Source: Chinchilla lanigera
Lineage: Eukaryota > Chordata > Mammalia > Rodentia > Chinchillidae
Length of the DNA: 64,000 nt
Assembly: GCF_000276665.1 (NCBI RefSeq)
Contig: NW_004955465.1
Location: 7,227,990-7,291,989 of the forward strand
Direction of reading: 5' to 3'
Made by a program: the position numbers and the translations under genes. Shown in pieces: positions 47,811-59,975 of the stretch (the first letter of the stretch is position 1; each line of letters starts with the position of its first letter). The notes under the pieces were generated by a model, which ran no database searches, was not told the DNA's origin, and worked only from the letters and a program-made list of their open reading frames with translations.

Positions 47811-49020
47811 TCATCCCAGAGCACGGATTCACTAGGACTGTGCATAGGTGTTTGTTCATGTTCTCCCATCCTCTGTCTCCATTCATCCTTTCACATTCTA
47901 GCTTTGTCTCTTCTCCAAATGGTTCTTGCCCTCTCCTCAGATCCTAAAGAAAGACCATTGTATGCTTTACTCTTGCCAAAATGAAAAGCTTCTGTTTGCA
48001 GTAATATTGGAAGCTGCTATCAGTTATTAGCATCTTTAGGCTATGAGGTAATCCACAAGTAGGCATGGCTAGAAGTCAGGGGCTATATCTGAGGCCACAG
48101 GGACAATGGTGGATGGAGTTGGGAGGGGAGGACAGAGCAAAGAGAAGACTTTGGAGAGCAGGAGATCTACTCTCATCTATAAATTTTACTTGGGGAGATT
48201 CCAGATCTTTCTCCCCAAAGACTTCATTTTGGTTCCTGGGCTCTGTTTCATCTGCATAAAACCACACTGGAGAGACCTAAAAGGATTTCTTAGAAGTCTC
48301 TGAGTGGGGAAGGAAGTCCTAGGGAGTTTATGGAGTTAAGATGTCTCACTCAGGGCCTCTTATGAGACTAGCATTACTAGCCTTCTATTGGAAAAATTCA
48401 TATTTGCTCCAGGTCTATCAATTCTACCATTCTGTATCCTCCAAGGGATATAAGGCGCCAAGTGGAAGCTCAGAGGCTCCCTGATATTTTACAGTGTTCA
48501 TGTAGAAAATATCTCTAACTTCACTCAAAAAGAAAAAGAAAACTTTTGTCTGAAGATTCCTCCTCGTAGTTCAATAATGATGAAGCCAATACAGCACTAT
48601 TGAACTTCCTTTGCCTCTGGAATTTAAAAGAATGTAAAAGGCAGTAATTGATGGTTTTTTTAGACCACAGGAAACCACTTGTCACTATCCATTAACAGCT
48701 GCTTTTCAAGAATATTTTTGTTGTCTCCATTAGGAGGAAACAGATGACAAAGCAAAACTAAAAAGCTATTTGTTATATTCCAGTCAAAAGCACTAAACTA
48801 AATATTCCTGGACAGCCATGTACTTGATGTGGGATACATTCATTGTACTTGCAAATGGCTGACTTGTCTGTGTATTTATTTACAACTGGCTGTTTTTGAT
48901 TTGCAACCAAGACACATTACAGCAGAGCCCAGACTCAGGAAGGTGTGTTTTTGGTGAAGTTTATAACCCACAGCCTGCAGGATTTGGTGATGCCATCAAT
49001 ACATATCCTTAAGAGCACAG
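47811..49020. other. Unassigned sequence, about 1.2 kb
   Basis: No repeat seen. 48540-48960 is compact unique DNA with several AT-rich homeobox-like motifs, a candidate conserved non-coding element by texture only. Confidence 0.4.
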
Positions 49021-49024
49021 AAGC

Positions 49025-49430
49025 TTACTTTATTGACATTAATTGACACACAGTTCCATAGTTATCCATGTTCATGGGGTTCAATGTGATATTTCAGTAC
49101 ATATGTACAATGCATAATGTACAGATCAGGGCAATGGACATATCCACCATTTAAATGTTTGTCATTCCTTTCTGTAGGGAACATACAAAATCCTTTACAC
49201 TAGCAATTTTGAAATATGCAACTAATTGCTGCCGGCCATAGTTACCCTGCTGTGCTATAAAACATTAGAAGTCATTCCTTTTTCTCCTTTCCACCTGCAC
49301 CGCTTACACATTATCATCCTTTCTGCATTTGTCCCCTCCCAAAATCCTTCTCAGGCTTTGGTACTTCTTCAAGATCAAAAATTTAAGCTTCCACTCCATA
49401 TATAAGTAAGAAAGTAGGGTACCTGTGTTT
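49025..49430 (-). mobile_element. L1MA-like L1 3' UTR
   Basis: 'ttgacattaattgacacaca', 'catgttcatggggttcaatg', 'aatgtacagatcagggcaat' and 'accctgctgtgctataaaac' follow the antisense L1MA/MB 3' UTR order. Confidence 0.8.
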
Positions 49431-50021
49431 CTGTAGAAAGGCTGAGGTTTAAACTGAGAAAGCTCCTTTTTGTTTTAACATTTTTTCCTCACAGAACTCC
49501 AATTCCTGATAAAACCATTCTACCTAAGGAAAAAACTGAGCTTGGCAACTCGCTCCCAGCTTAATATTATGCAATGAGAACAACAAGCTAGTCTTGATTA
49601 GTGGTTTTTAGCTTGACAGTTGGTGTCATGGCCTTAAGACTTCTATCTCTAAAGAAATTTGCAAAAAGTTTCCCTGAGTATCATTTTCTTAAGAAAGAAA
49701 AAGTTTCTCATTGACCCTAATGGAGCCTCCTTACTTTTTCTCAGTACTCAATAGAATCTGTATCTCAGAAGTGAATTCTCAGCTGCAGAAACTGTCTCCT
49801 GAGATGCATTAGATGGTGTGTGCTACCTGGCTTTCAAACAGAGTTGGACCCAGCAGATCATAGGGGACACTTGATCTTGGATCATAGAGGATCATTTAAT
49901 CTGGGTGTTTTTAGGAAACTCCTTCTCTTGGGAGATTGACAGAGATCTCCTATAGTAGAAGGATAATTTAAAACTGTGGTGGTCTCCCCTCAGCTGGAGT
50001 GGGTAGGTCTTACTTGAGAAG
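49431..50021. other. Unassigned sequence
   Basis: No repeat or gene recognised. Confidence 0.4.
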
Positions 50022-50029
50022 ATTCCAGA

Positions 50030-50119
50030 TTTTTTTTTTCTGGTACTGGGAATTGAACTCACTACCTTGCACTTGCCAGGCAGGCAGGCACTGTGCTGCT
50101 GAACTAAATCCCCAGCCCC
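50030..50119 (-). mobile_element. ID SINE
   Basis: T tail, ctggtactgggaattgaact, and a small CAGG expansion (caggcaggcagg), ending atccccagccc. Near-perfect TSD TTCCAGATTTTTT / CTCCAGATCTTTT at 50022-50034 and 50120-50132. Confidence 0.92.
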
Positions 50120-50132
50120 CTCCAGATCTTTT

Positions 50133-50790
50133 CCTCCAAAGAATTCATTGTAGTTCTTGTGTTCTGTCCCATGTGCATGAAATCAAGTTCAAGAAAACTA
50201 AAAGGATTTTCAGTTAAGATTGGATATTCTATAACCTCAAAGACAGAAGATCCCAAGACAGAGATGAGATGGATGTTTAAGCCTGTGTTTCTTATAGAGT
50301 GGACCATCAGAAATTTGGGCAGTGCTTAGTAAAAGTACAGACCTAGGTTTTATCTCAGACCCAGGGAACCAGAATCTTTGGGCATGGAGCCAGGGATTTA
50401 CAAATTTGATAAGCTCTGCCCTTGAACGTTATGCTCATCAATCTCAAGAACATTTGGTGGAACCACAAGCAGTGGGAAAATTCATCATATTTTACCTGAA
50501 ATCTTGATAAGTGGTAAGGACGGTCTGGATTTATTTGTATTCGTTCATCAGAATACATCAGAAATTAAAGGAAGAGTGGGAAATATTCGTGGTTTGGAGT
50601 CCAGATGGCATTTAAAATAGTTTAGCACAAAATTTGAGCCACTTTTCTTTACAAAGCATTAGGCTAGGCTCTAGAAAGAAGTATATATGGCTAAGCTGAA
50701 ATGTTTGCCTGCACTTGTAAGAGACTTACAGATAATAAGGAAGGCCAATAGTTGCTACATAACTTGGTGGGTTCAAGGATTTCCTAGGGT
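50133..50790. other. Unassigned sequence
   Basis: No repeat recognised. Confidence 0.4.
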
Positions 50791-50794
50791 GGTT

Positions 50795-50888
50795 TTTTCC
50801 TTCTTTGTTTGTTTCTTTGTGCTACCAGTGATTGAACTCAGGGTTTCAATAACATTAGATAAGCACTGTGCACCTTCAGGCCAGGAGG
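50795..50888 (-). mobile_element. Very degenerate ID-like SINE
   Basis: 'gtttctttgtgctaccagtg' and 'attgaactcagggtttcaat' resemble the antisense tail and B-box. The A-box end is rearranged. Confidence 0.4.
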
Positions 50889-50944
50889 TGTAGTTTGCAT
50901 GGGTTCACACACACACATAGACACACAAATAAAAACATGACGTG

Positions 50945-51425
50945 TGTTTAAATTTTAAAAATTATTATAATAAAAGACACATTGCCATTAAACCACCCCA
51001 AAATACTTTCCCTTTCTTCAAACACACTTATCCCATCATCCTTGCCACCTTATGTAGTGGTTCTGGAACTTTTTTCAGTGATTGTCTTTACAAGGTGTGA
51101 TAAAAATATTTAGTGAATTCTATTGTCAGGTGCCACTCAACAGAAAGGCAAGCTTGTACAAACATCATGTACTGTATTACTGGGTCTGGCACTGTTTGAC
51201 TTCTGATTCTTCCCAAAAGAACAATGATCATAAAAGTTAAATATTTTGAATTGATTCAGGATGTCAAGGCACCATGACAGAGCAGCTAAAGACATTCACG
51301 AAAGAGGACATCTAGAACTGCTTCAGAAAGTGGCAAGAACAACAGAATAAGTACATTTAAAACAAAGAGGAATAATTTTTTGGGGGGGGTTAATAGCAAC
51401 GTGTCTTCTCTTTTCCTTTCTACAA
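50945..51425. mobile_element. Fold-back mariner derivative, copy 2
   Basis: Left arm (50945 to about 51145) is the antisense mariner C-terminus; 'cacacttatcccatcatcct' matches copy 1 'cacacttatcccatcattct'. Right arm (about 51175-51425) is sense. It includes the PDLAPCDF-like region (ggtctggcactgtttgactt) and the end corresponding to copy 1 'cttcagaaagtgg'. It is inverted relative to copy 1 and its ends are eroded. Confidence 0.78.
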
Positions 51426-51444
51426 TGCTAGAACACTTAAGTTT

Positions 51445-53045
51445 TGACAAATAAAATCATATATTTTCAAGGTATACGGTGTGATTCTCTGATACATGCA
51501 TTGTGGAATGTTACCACATTTAAAATAATGAACACATCTATTACCTACTGTTAATACCAGTATTATTATTAATTATTGTTACCCTGATGTAAATAAAGTC
51601 CACAGAATATATTTATTTTATCACTGAAAGTTTGTACCTTTTGACCAGTATGCCCTCCGTTTCCTCACCTTTGTATCCACCCCCTCACAATTCTTGATTC
51701 TGTGGGTTTGACTTTTTCCAATTCTGTGTGAAAATGAGATTATACAGTATTTGTCTCTCTTTGTGTGGCTTCTTTCTCTTAGCATAAAGTCCTCAAGGCT
51801 TATCTGTATTGTCACAAGTGGCAGGATTTTATTCCTTTTATGTCTCACTCATAATCCACTCATAGTGCATTATCATGTTTTCTTTGTCCATTTGCTTAGC
51901 AAGGGACACTGGGGTTCATTTCATATCTTGCTATTGTGACTAATGCTGCAACGAACATAGGAGGATGTTCTTTAACGTATTGATTTTATTCCCTTTCAAT
52001 ACATAAACAAAAGTAGGGTAGCTGGATCATATGGTAGCTCTATATTTAATTTTTTCAGGAGGCTCCATACTGTCTTCCATAATAGGTGCACTAATTTCCT
52101 TTTATCGCCAACAGAGTATAAAGGCTCATTCTCCTCCCTACCCTCACCAGTTCTTACTGCTTCTCTTCTGTCTGGGTAACAGCCACCCTAGCAGGTCTGA
52201 CCTGCTATCTCCTGGCTTTGATTTCCATTTTCTTGAAGATTAGCGATATTGAGCACATTTTCATATACTTGTGGGCCATTTGTGAGTCTGTTTCTGAAAA
52301 ATCTCTATTCAGGTCCTTCAGCCAAGTTTTTAAAATAGTTTTTGATTGCTTTCTACTTGTGTGTGTGTGTGTGTGTGTGTGTCTGTGTGTGTGTCTATGT
52401 GGTTGTTTGCTTACTTTTTCACTTTTGATTTGTGTTTCTTAAATATTTTGAATGTCGGTTCCTTATCAGACACATCCTTTGCAGATATTTCCTCCCATTC
52501 TCTTGGTGGCTTTCTCCTTTTGCTAGTTGTTCCCCTGGCTATGCAGAAGGTTTGGTTTATGGTAATCTCACTTGCATACTTTTGTGCCTTGGCATCCTAT
52601 TGAAAGATTTCACCAAAACTGATGTTAAGTTGCTTTCATTTCTGTTTTGAGAGTTTTACAGTTTCATATCTTACAGTGAAGTCTTTAATCCATTTTGAAT
52701 TAATTTTTATCATTATTGTAGGAGAGGAACTGTGACACAGCGTTTTTGTGTGGAAGATTAAATTTCTAATGTCAGTGCCAAGTGTCTGCCCGATGCACCC
52801 TGGTGTGGTGGCCTCAGAGAGCACTGACCCTGAGGTCGTTGTTCTGCTTCTTCTCTCCAGGATGGAGCAAGACAAAGGCCCAGTTTCATTATTTTTTATG
52901 TGGATATCCAGTTTCCCCCAAACCATTTACTGAGGAGACTGGCCTTTCCTCACTGTGTGTTCTTGGCACCCTAATCAAAGATTAATTGATTGTATTTGTC
53001 TGAAGCTTACCACCTCCAGGTTCTCTTTTTTACTCCATTAGTCTG
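51445..53045 (-). mobile_element. Ancient L1 (L1M) 3' half
   Basis: Runs from an antisense 3' UTR (ttctctgatacatgcattgt) through ORF2 landmarks: 'ctaatgctgcaacgaacata' (51941), 'gtagggtagctggatcatat' (52013), 'cttatcagacacatcctttg' and 'tccattttgaattaattttt' (52690). An unplaced about 100-bp insert may sit at 52777-52878. A (TG)n array lies within it. Confidence 0.85.
52358..52395. repeat. (TG)n microsatellite, interrupted
   Basis: TG repeats broken by CTG and CTATG. It lies inside the ancient L1. Confidence 0.95.
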
Positions 53046-53562
53046 TGCCTGTTTATGTTTTTTCATGTTATTATTTATTTTTTCAGCCTCATTAGGATAT
53101 AATTAACAAAAAATGAAAAATATACAATGTAATGTTTGATAGAGGCATGATTTGTGAAATGAGTAAATCGAATTTATCAACATATCCATCGCCTCAACTA
53201 CTTACACGTTTGTCCTGTTCTCTTTTTTTAAGTCCTGTTATCTTAGCAATTTTCAAGCACGCATTATTATTGACTGTAGTCCCCGTGCTGTACATTAGGT
53301 CTCTACAACTTATCCTTCCTGTCTAGCTGAAATTTTGCTTCCTTCGACCAACAATTTTCCATTCCACCTTCTGCAGTCTATCAAACACCATTCCCTCTCT
53401 GCTCTGATGAGTTCAACTGTTTTAGGTTCCATGTCTAAGTGAGATCCTGCAACATCTGTCTTTCAGTTTGGCTTATGTCACCAGCTTCATCTATGCTGTT
53501 GAAAGTGGCAGGACTTCCTTTCTTTTTTTTAGAAGTTTACTGTTGACTTAAAAAAAAATCTT

Positions 53563-53712
53563 GAGCTGGGTATATGGCACATGCTTGTAATCCCAGCAGC
53601 TGAGGCAGGATGATTGTTGTGAGTTCAAGGCCAGCCTGGGCTCCAGAGTGAGTTCAAGGCCGGCATGAACTACATAATGAGACCCTCTCTCTCAAAAAAA
53701 AGAAAGAAAATA
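53563..53712 (+). mobile_element. B1 SINE (7SL-derived)
   Basis: gagctgggtatatggcacat, gtaatcccagcagctgaggc, then the diagnostic internal duplication (gtgagttcaaggccagcctg followed by gtgagttcaaggccggcatg). Ends gagaccctctctc plus an A tail. Confidence 0.93.
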
Positions 53713-53717
53713 GTCTT

Positions 53718-53890
53718 CAGCCAGGCATGCTGACACATACCTGTAACCCTTCACTCTAAGAGGCTGAGGCAGGAAGATCACAAATTTGAATTCAGCGTGG
53801 ACAACTTACTGGCTTGGCAACTCTATCTTAAAGATAAAAGTATAAAAAGCATTAAGGTCCTGGGTTCAATCTCTACTACCAAAAATGTTT
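53718..53890 (+). mobile_element. B1-dID dimeric SINE
   Basis: A B1-like left monomer (cagccaggcatgctgacaca; gaggctgaggcaggaagatc) is joined through 'ctctatcttaaagataaaag' to a deleted ID right monomer (gtcctgggttcaatctctac, then accaaaaa). The fusion indicates a lineage of non-muroid rodents. Confidence 0.85.
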
Positions 53891-54222
53891 TTCATTGGCA
53901 AACAATGATTGTGTGTATTTACAGAATATAATGAGATATTTTGATTTACATATACATTGTGAAATGATCAAATCTGGGTAATTAGTATGTAACAGAATTT
54001 GAACTCAGGGAGTCAATAAAATCTATTTTATTGGTGTTTTTCTAATCTTTCCCTCATATATTATTCCAACCTCCCTGAATTTTTTTCAAAATCTTCTACA
54101 GTTTCGCGGGCTTCTTTAGCTCTCCTTACCTGGTTATTTCTTTCTAGTAAGGAGAAGGAAAGAAAATTCTTTGTTTGGAATCCAAACAATGCAAATTAGA
54201 TAAAGGTGAACAGCATACAGTA

Positions 54223-54527
54223 TAGTCAGCCCTCCAAGTCTGTGAGATTGTACTGTATGGATCAAAAAGAATCAGAAAAAAATGCCCCTCTGCTGAGCAT
54301 GTACAGACATTTTCCCTCATCATTATTCTCTAAAGAATGTTGTGAAACGACTATTGACATAGTCTTTCAGCATTAGCGTCGTATGAGCGAGAGATGATTT
54401 AAGGTGCACAGGAGGACGTGCGTGGATTCTGTGCAAATATCTTGTCATTTTACATAAAACACTTAAACATCCAGGGATTTGGGTGTGAATAGGGGATCTG
54501 GAACCAGACATACCAAGGGGTGACTGC
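54223..54527 (+). mobile_element. Tigger-type MITE
   Basis: Left end gtcagccctccaagtctgtg, then 'gagcatgtacagacattttc' and 'gagatgatttaaggtgcaca'. Right end ggaaccagacataccaaggg then gtgactgca. About 305 bp, non-coding. Confidence 0.8.
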
Positions 54528-55424
54528 ATTTCATTTTGGAATACTCTTTTCTTGTGTATCCTCAAGACCCGAGTGACAACTGTAACTACAGGCCCCAAGC
54601 CCATGTCTTCTCAGTACTGCCCTGAGCTTCCTGCAGGCCGACCCAGCCCAGAGTAATGTTTTCCCTTCCCACTGGATCACCATGAACATCTCCTGTCCTC
54701 TTACTGCATTTTTAAAAAATTGTGCTGTGACCACAGCTGCTTTTCTTCGCAGGGCCACCACAAGCGCTTCAGCATTGTGCTACAGCTCCTGACATTGGAA
54801 GACTTTCTGTTCTCATGACTTCAGCAGGCCAGGGGTTGCCCAGATGTTCACTGACCTGCTGTCTATTAGGCTGATCCACCATAGCCATTCTCCTCTTTGA
54901 GGATCTTAGTCTTCCTTGATGAGCAACAGGGAATGAGTTGAGTTTCTGTGGGATCAGACTGGAGGTCATCTGAGTTCATTTGGGCCACTGCAGGGAAGAT
55001 ATTTTCATCTAGAGAGATGGTCAAGGTGGCCTTCAAACACTTTTCTCCAGGTGTCACTGATGCCCCTCTTTACTCCCATCGTCACATCAGATGGCTTCCT
55101 CAGTTCATGTCACTGTTCTGTCTCCAAGATGGCTGTGGGTTACAATTCAGCTTGGGAAGAAAAGATTCATCCCATGAGCAGCAAACAAAACCACTCCATG
55201 ACATCCTCATAACCAACACTACATGTCCAAAGTCATTGTTCTTGGCCACCTGCCCGTAGCCACACCCATCCAAAAGCAAAACAAAGTAACTGAAAAAGTG
55301 TCTAGAAATGTCTTTTCAAATTGAATACTTCTTTTTAGGACATGAAGGAGGAAACAGGCCTCTGAGTCTTTTCCTTATCACTCTCATTGATGGAAGTGGA
55401 ACTGCCACATTCTTTTTTTTTCTT
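54528..55424. other. Unassigned sequence
   Basis: A 103-codon frame (54948-55259) and others on the minus strand are unsupported. No repeat recognised. Confidence 0.4.
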
Positions 55425-55780
55425 CCAGTTTTACTTTTTATGAGAACATGTTCCCAATTACATTCCTTGTATGGGATGGCACAGGTACATAACACATCTC
55501 GGTGCTTTTTTTATCCCCTCCTCCTCTCTTCCCTCTTTCTCTCCATCTCTTGTTCCCCTCCCCATTTGCAAAAGATCTCTCTCCCTATTTCCTATTATCT
55601 GCCTTTTATTTTGTTCTTTGCTTATAGTTTGAATTTTTCTTTTTCACTATAACCTCAAATAATAGTTGTTTATTTAACCAGTGTCATAAAATGACAATTT
55701 AAAAGATTACAACAAATAGACAATTAGAAAACTCTGATACTATTAAGACCCAGTTCCTTAAATAATCAAAACTCTGTCAA
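55425..55780 (-). mobile_element. Possible L1 3' UTR fragment
   Basis: A pyrimidine-rich stretch (55505-55580) resembles the L1 3' UTR tract, but the flanking landmarks are weak. Confidence 0.3.
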
Positions 55781-56353
55781 CCATTTCTTCCCAATTCCCA
55801 ATGTTTATTGTACATTTGGGCCTTATTCACTCATTCAGTTTCTCACACTAGTGAGACAATGCGACGCTTACACTTATGGGTCTGATTTATTTCACTTATG
55901 AATATGGTCTCTAGTTGCATCCATTTATTAAAAAAGACAAACTGTGATGGGGAAAAAGGGAAAGGAAGAAAAGGAAAAAGAAAAAATATGTCTGCACACA
56001 AGATAGTTAAGATAGTTACACAGCTAGTTTCTCTTAGTTCATTGAAAAGAAATGTTTCTGCTAATATTGTTTAGACAAGATATCATGCCTATATTTTGTA
56101 CTCTAAATAACTATGAAAACAACAATACACAATGTATTAATTGTTGTAACTCCCCTACTAATTTGTTTGGAAACTCTATTTTATTGTTTGTTTTTGTTTT
56201 TGTTTTTGTTTTTGTTTTGGTTTTTCTCCGGTACCGGGAACTGAACTCACGACCTTGCGCTTGCCAGGCAGGCGCTTTTGCCACTGAGCTAAATCCCCAG
56301 CCCCTTATTTTATTGTTATTTTTATTTTTTCTTTAAAATAAAAAAACGAATAT
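55781..56353 (+). mobile_element. 5'-inverted (twin-primed) L1 insertion
   Basis: Left segment 55781-55929 is antisense (ttcttcccaattcccaatgt; cacactagtgagacaatgcg; gttgcatccattta). Right segment 55933-56353 is the sense 3' UTR ending in an A-rich tail; 'agtttctcttagttcattga' is the complement of the block at 43755. Flanks AAAACTCTGTCAA (55768-55780) and AAAACTGTCAA (56354-56364) are the probable TSD. An ID SINE lies inside. Confidence 0.85.
56189..56305 (-). mobile_element. ID SINE in the inverted L1
   Basis: (GTTTTT)n tail, ttctccggtaccgggaactg, and end atccccagcccc. Perfect TSD TATTTTATTGTT at 56177-56188 and 56306-56317. One of the closest copies to the GGTACCGG consensus. Confidence 0.95.
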
Positions 56354-56506
56354 AAAACTGTCAAACACACAGTCTTTGTTTTCTAAGTCAGTACTTTGTA
56401 AATATTATTAAAAAGAGGTAAATATTTAAGGAAATCTTGTTTTAAATACTGAAGATTGCGTTTTTATTTTCCACTGGTGTAGTAAAATAAAATTTAAATT
56501 GTAGTA

Positions 56507-56625
56507 GGGGCTGGGGATTTAGCTAGGAGGCACAGCGCCTGCCTGGCAAGCGTGAGGTCATGAGTTCAATTCCCGGTACTGGAAAAAGAACCAAAAAACA
56601 AAAAAGAAACAAACAAAAAAAAAAT
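56507..56625 (+). mobile_element. ID SINE
   Basis: ggggctggggatttagctag, gtcatgagttcaattcccgg, tactgg, and a long A-rich tail with interspersed C. TSD unclear. Confidence 0.92.
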
Positions 56626-56649
56626 TAGAGTGACCATTGCCATAGCAAA

Positions 56650-57095
56650 TACGTTTTTATTTTTACATTTGTCCCTCACAAACCCTCTCCAACCTACCCA
56701 GATCCACTACAATTGTTTAGACCCTTAGTTTCTGTTCTACTTTTAAATTTTTTTCTACCTTAGAACAATCCAGTGATTTAGGACAAAAAAACTTACTTTA
56801 CCATACAAAAATCTCATATAAGAGAAACCTTGTGAGCTGTGTGTCTGATTTGTTTCACTTAAGATTAGGGTCTCAAGGTGCAAGCACTTTTCACAAATGA
56901 CTTATGCTTATCTCTCTTTATGACAGAGAATATTCCATTGTGTGTAAATACCACATTTTCTTTAGCCATGCATCTGTTGATGGAGACATAGGTTGCTTCC
57001 AACAGCTATTATAAATCATGCTGGTATAACCATGGGTAGGAATGGATCACTGTAGTAGGATGTAATTAACCCTTTCAGGAAGATAATTCTCTAAT
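56650..57095 (-). mobile_element. L1 3' end
   Basis: 'gtctgatttgtttcacttaa', 'gattagggtctcaaggtgca', 'gagaatattccattgtgtgt' and 'atctgttgatggagacatag' follow the antisense ORF2 C-terminal order. Confidence 0.8.
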
Positions 57096-57164
57096 GTCAA
57101 CTATCAAGTTCATTCATCTGGATAGCAGACACGTTCTTCCATCAAAATAAAGATAAAAATCATT

Positions 57165-57486
57165 TAGATTGAATATCCTTCATTTGAAATCCTTGTGATC
57201 AGAAGTGTTTTGGATCTTAGACTGTTTTGGATTTTGAAATAATCACCTATAGGTAATGAGATATCTTGGGAGAGAGGACCCAAGTCTGAACATAAAATTT
57301 ATGTATGTTTCACATATATCTTACACTTATAACCTGAAGTTAACTTTATGTTTAATAATTTGGGCATGAGACAAGGTTTCATGGCATAGAATTTTCCCTT
57401 TCTGGTGTCCCATCATTGCTCAAATAGGATTCAATTTGGGGGCATTTCAGACTGTGGATATTTGGAATAAGAATGCTCAACCTGTG
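57165..57486 (+). mobile_element. Tigger-type MITE
   Basis: Left end gattgaatatccttcatttg, then 'gatcagaagtgttttggatc', 'gtaatgagatatcttgggag' and 'acccaagtctgaacataaaa'. Right end ggaataagaatgctcaacct is complementary to the left. About 320 bp. Confidence 0.78.
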
Positions 57487-59735
57487 TTTTGTTTTCCACT
57501 GTGTGAAGATGGGATTCCATCTGCACACAGCCCACTGCATCCCTAACCGAGCCTTGAACCCAAGCAGACACCAGGTTGTAGCATGTTGGCTCCAAGGCTG
57601 TTGAATTGGCTGCTGTTGTCTCCGAATCTCCCCTATGAGATGAAGTGCTGCTCACTGGAAGATTTGAACTTTAGGGCTTTTCCCTTACAATGGATATCCC
57701 TGAGACCCAGGAGAATTCTCCATCTGTCTACTTCACAGTAGAAGTACTTGGAGACAGGCAAACAACACAGACCCGCAGGACTCTCAGAATCAGATTTGGA
57801 ATGCTCTCTGTTTAATAAAACATGATTTTCCAGCTAATTAGTGCCTACCGTTCATTTTTAAGGGAAGTGTGATCTTTGGGCTTCTGTTTCATTGGACTTA
57901 AGTCATAATAAAAAAATTACTCTGTAAGTGTCATGTTTTGGTTTGAAACAGAGTCTGAAGAATTTTCCCAGGCTGTTCTGGAACACACAATCCTCCTGCT
58001 TCAGCCTACCAATTCCAGGCATGCTCCACAATGTCTGGATGCTCAAGAAGCCTTTTTAAAAATTAAGAAAAATATTTTAATTAAGAGAAAATGGAGTTTC
58101 AATTTGTTTTGGGACTCTGAGTTTGTGAATTTGGAGTGGGCTGTAGAAGTATGATACTCCCAGGGTGGATCAAGAGGGAAAGAATAATAAAGGAAACATC
58201 TCTAAAATGTTAAATTATTTTTTTGTTTTCTTCAGAGCTTTTCCTGTAAGTACTCTGGTCACTTCCTAGGTCTTAGTCATCAGTCTGCCAGTGCTCAAAA
58301 GCATATGGTCCCCTCAGTGTAAAATGGAAACATCTTTCTCAAAAATGTGTTTATAATACTGCAAGATGCATTGTCATCATTGACTTTATAAAACAGCATA
58401 ATTGAAAAGACTGTGCCTTAAGAATTTTTCCCTACCTCCCACAGAATCCTAAGTTTATATACCTCTATAACCCAACTCAGATCTTTGCTTTTACACACTT
58501 TTGCAACTTGAAAATATTTAGTTAATTTTCTCTTCAATGAACTCCATTTTGGCCTGTTTTGGTTCAATTTTAAGACATATGTAATGGGCACAGCTAATTT
58601 AGCCAGAAAAATGAAGCGCTTTTCTTAGAACTAACATATACTCTAATGCGTTCTGTGAAACTGAGGATATTTTCATCTCCATCCAACACATAAATGATCA
58701 GCCAAGCAAAAAGATCCCCTTTAGCTAGTTTTAAGAGCTCACATGCCTTTGATCCCATGTGTTGAGAGCACAGATGGGGTGACTTGACTGCCTGGGTGAT
58801 ACATAAAGCATTTCCCAAAAAATCCAGATTGAACTGTGGTTTTTGTATCTTGCAAATCTTTATTGTATTGTTTCATTAGGAATGCACCATGTCCCTACAA
58901 ATGCTGCCCAGGGTGTGGAATTCTAGGGATTGACCTTATCCCTATGGGCATGATAGCAATGATCAAGTTCCATATCACAGAGGTAGTTTGTAGCCTAAGT
59001 TTTGTTATTTATAGCCTGAATGTCCTTCACTTTCTGAGGCCCAGAGGGACTCAGAGTTTGTTTATCCATGGAGCAGTGCTGGAAAAATGGGTAGATGCAT
59101 ATTATGTACATATAAAGGCAGTACAGTTGTCTTCTCTCTAACTCTGAGGGTACCTACTCTCAGGTTAATATTATCACTCTTATTGTGGGCTGATTGGGTC
59201 TGCAATCTCTCAAACGAGTAGACAGTGAAGGCTAAATAAAAGAGACAAATGTATGATTTCCAAAAGGATCAAAACCTTCTAACAGAATTTGAGATTCTCT
59301 GGGCGCTAGGAGCAATATCTTCCCTTAGCAGCCTGTATTTATTTAGTTATCAGAACAAGGCGGGGAATACTCAAAAAGGGAGGGAACCACTCAAGGACTT
59401 CTCCAAGTAAGGCATTATGTTAATTTAGGAGAGCTATGTTAACTCCAGGAAAGTCTCCACCCAGGAGTAAGATGCCTGAGGCTACCATCTTTTCTAGTTG
59501 AGATTGAAGCCAGATGTCCTTAACTGTGACCTTATCTTATCCTTTGAGGTTTCATGGCTTCACCCACCATTATAGGCTTCAGTAGGGATCAATTACTCAT
59601 GGGGGTTCACTTACTATGAGTTCACACCCATGTCCAGACAAAGGGCCTAGGCCTTGGACAGACTCATAAGTAAACATGGAAAGAAAATTGGTTAATTTAA
59701 GTCCTGCTCAGGGCTACTTTATAGTGGTCTTCACC
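57487..59735. other. Unassigned sequence, about 2.2 kb
   Basis: No repeat or exon identified. 59140-59640 has LTR-like texture without a name. Confidence 0.4.
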
Positions 59736-59739
59736 ATCC

Positions 59740-59975
59740 TACATCTCTGCCATATGGATGCAATGAATTCCAGAACACAGTTTGTCCATATTCTTCTCTG
59801 AGATATTTTTCCTCCAATCTCCTTCCAATTTCAGTTTAGTAAATTCTCTCATTATTGATGTACATGTTATAAATGTCAGTTTATGTTTCTGCCTCTCTCA
59901 ATGGACTGTGAGCTTAGTATGTCAGGCACTTAGTTCAGTGTTTTGCACATGCATAAATAAATGCATGCATATGCA
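59740..59975 (+). mobile_element. L2 LINE 3' end
   Basis: 'caatggactgtgagcttagt', 'atgtcaggcacttagttcag' and 'cacatgcataaataaatgca' follow the L2 3' terminus. Confidence 0.6.

Larger units (their letters stand above)
53060..53995 (-). mobile_element. L1MA-like 3' end, interrupted by two SINEs
   Basis: 53060-53525 has 'cattaggatataattaacaa', 'ccgtgctgtacattaggtct' and 'aagtggcaggacttcctttc'. 53890-53995 has 'atttacagaatataatgaga' and 'tttacatatacattgtgaaa'. B1 and B1-dID lie between. The two flanks may be one or two L1 copies. Confidence 0.65.

Noticed and set aside
55590..55640. Pyrimidine tract as a promoter or triplex element
   Set aside because: Better explained as an L1 3' UTR polypurine tract read in reverse.
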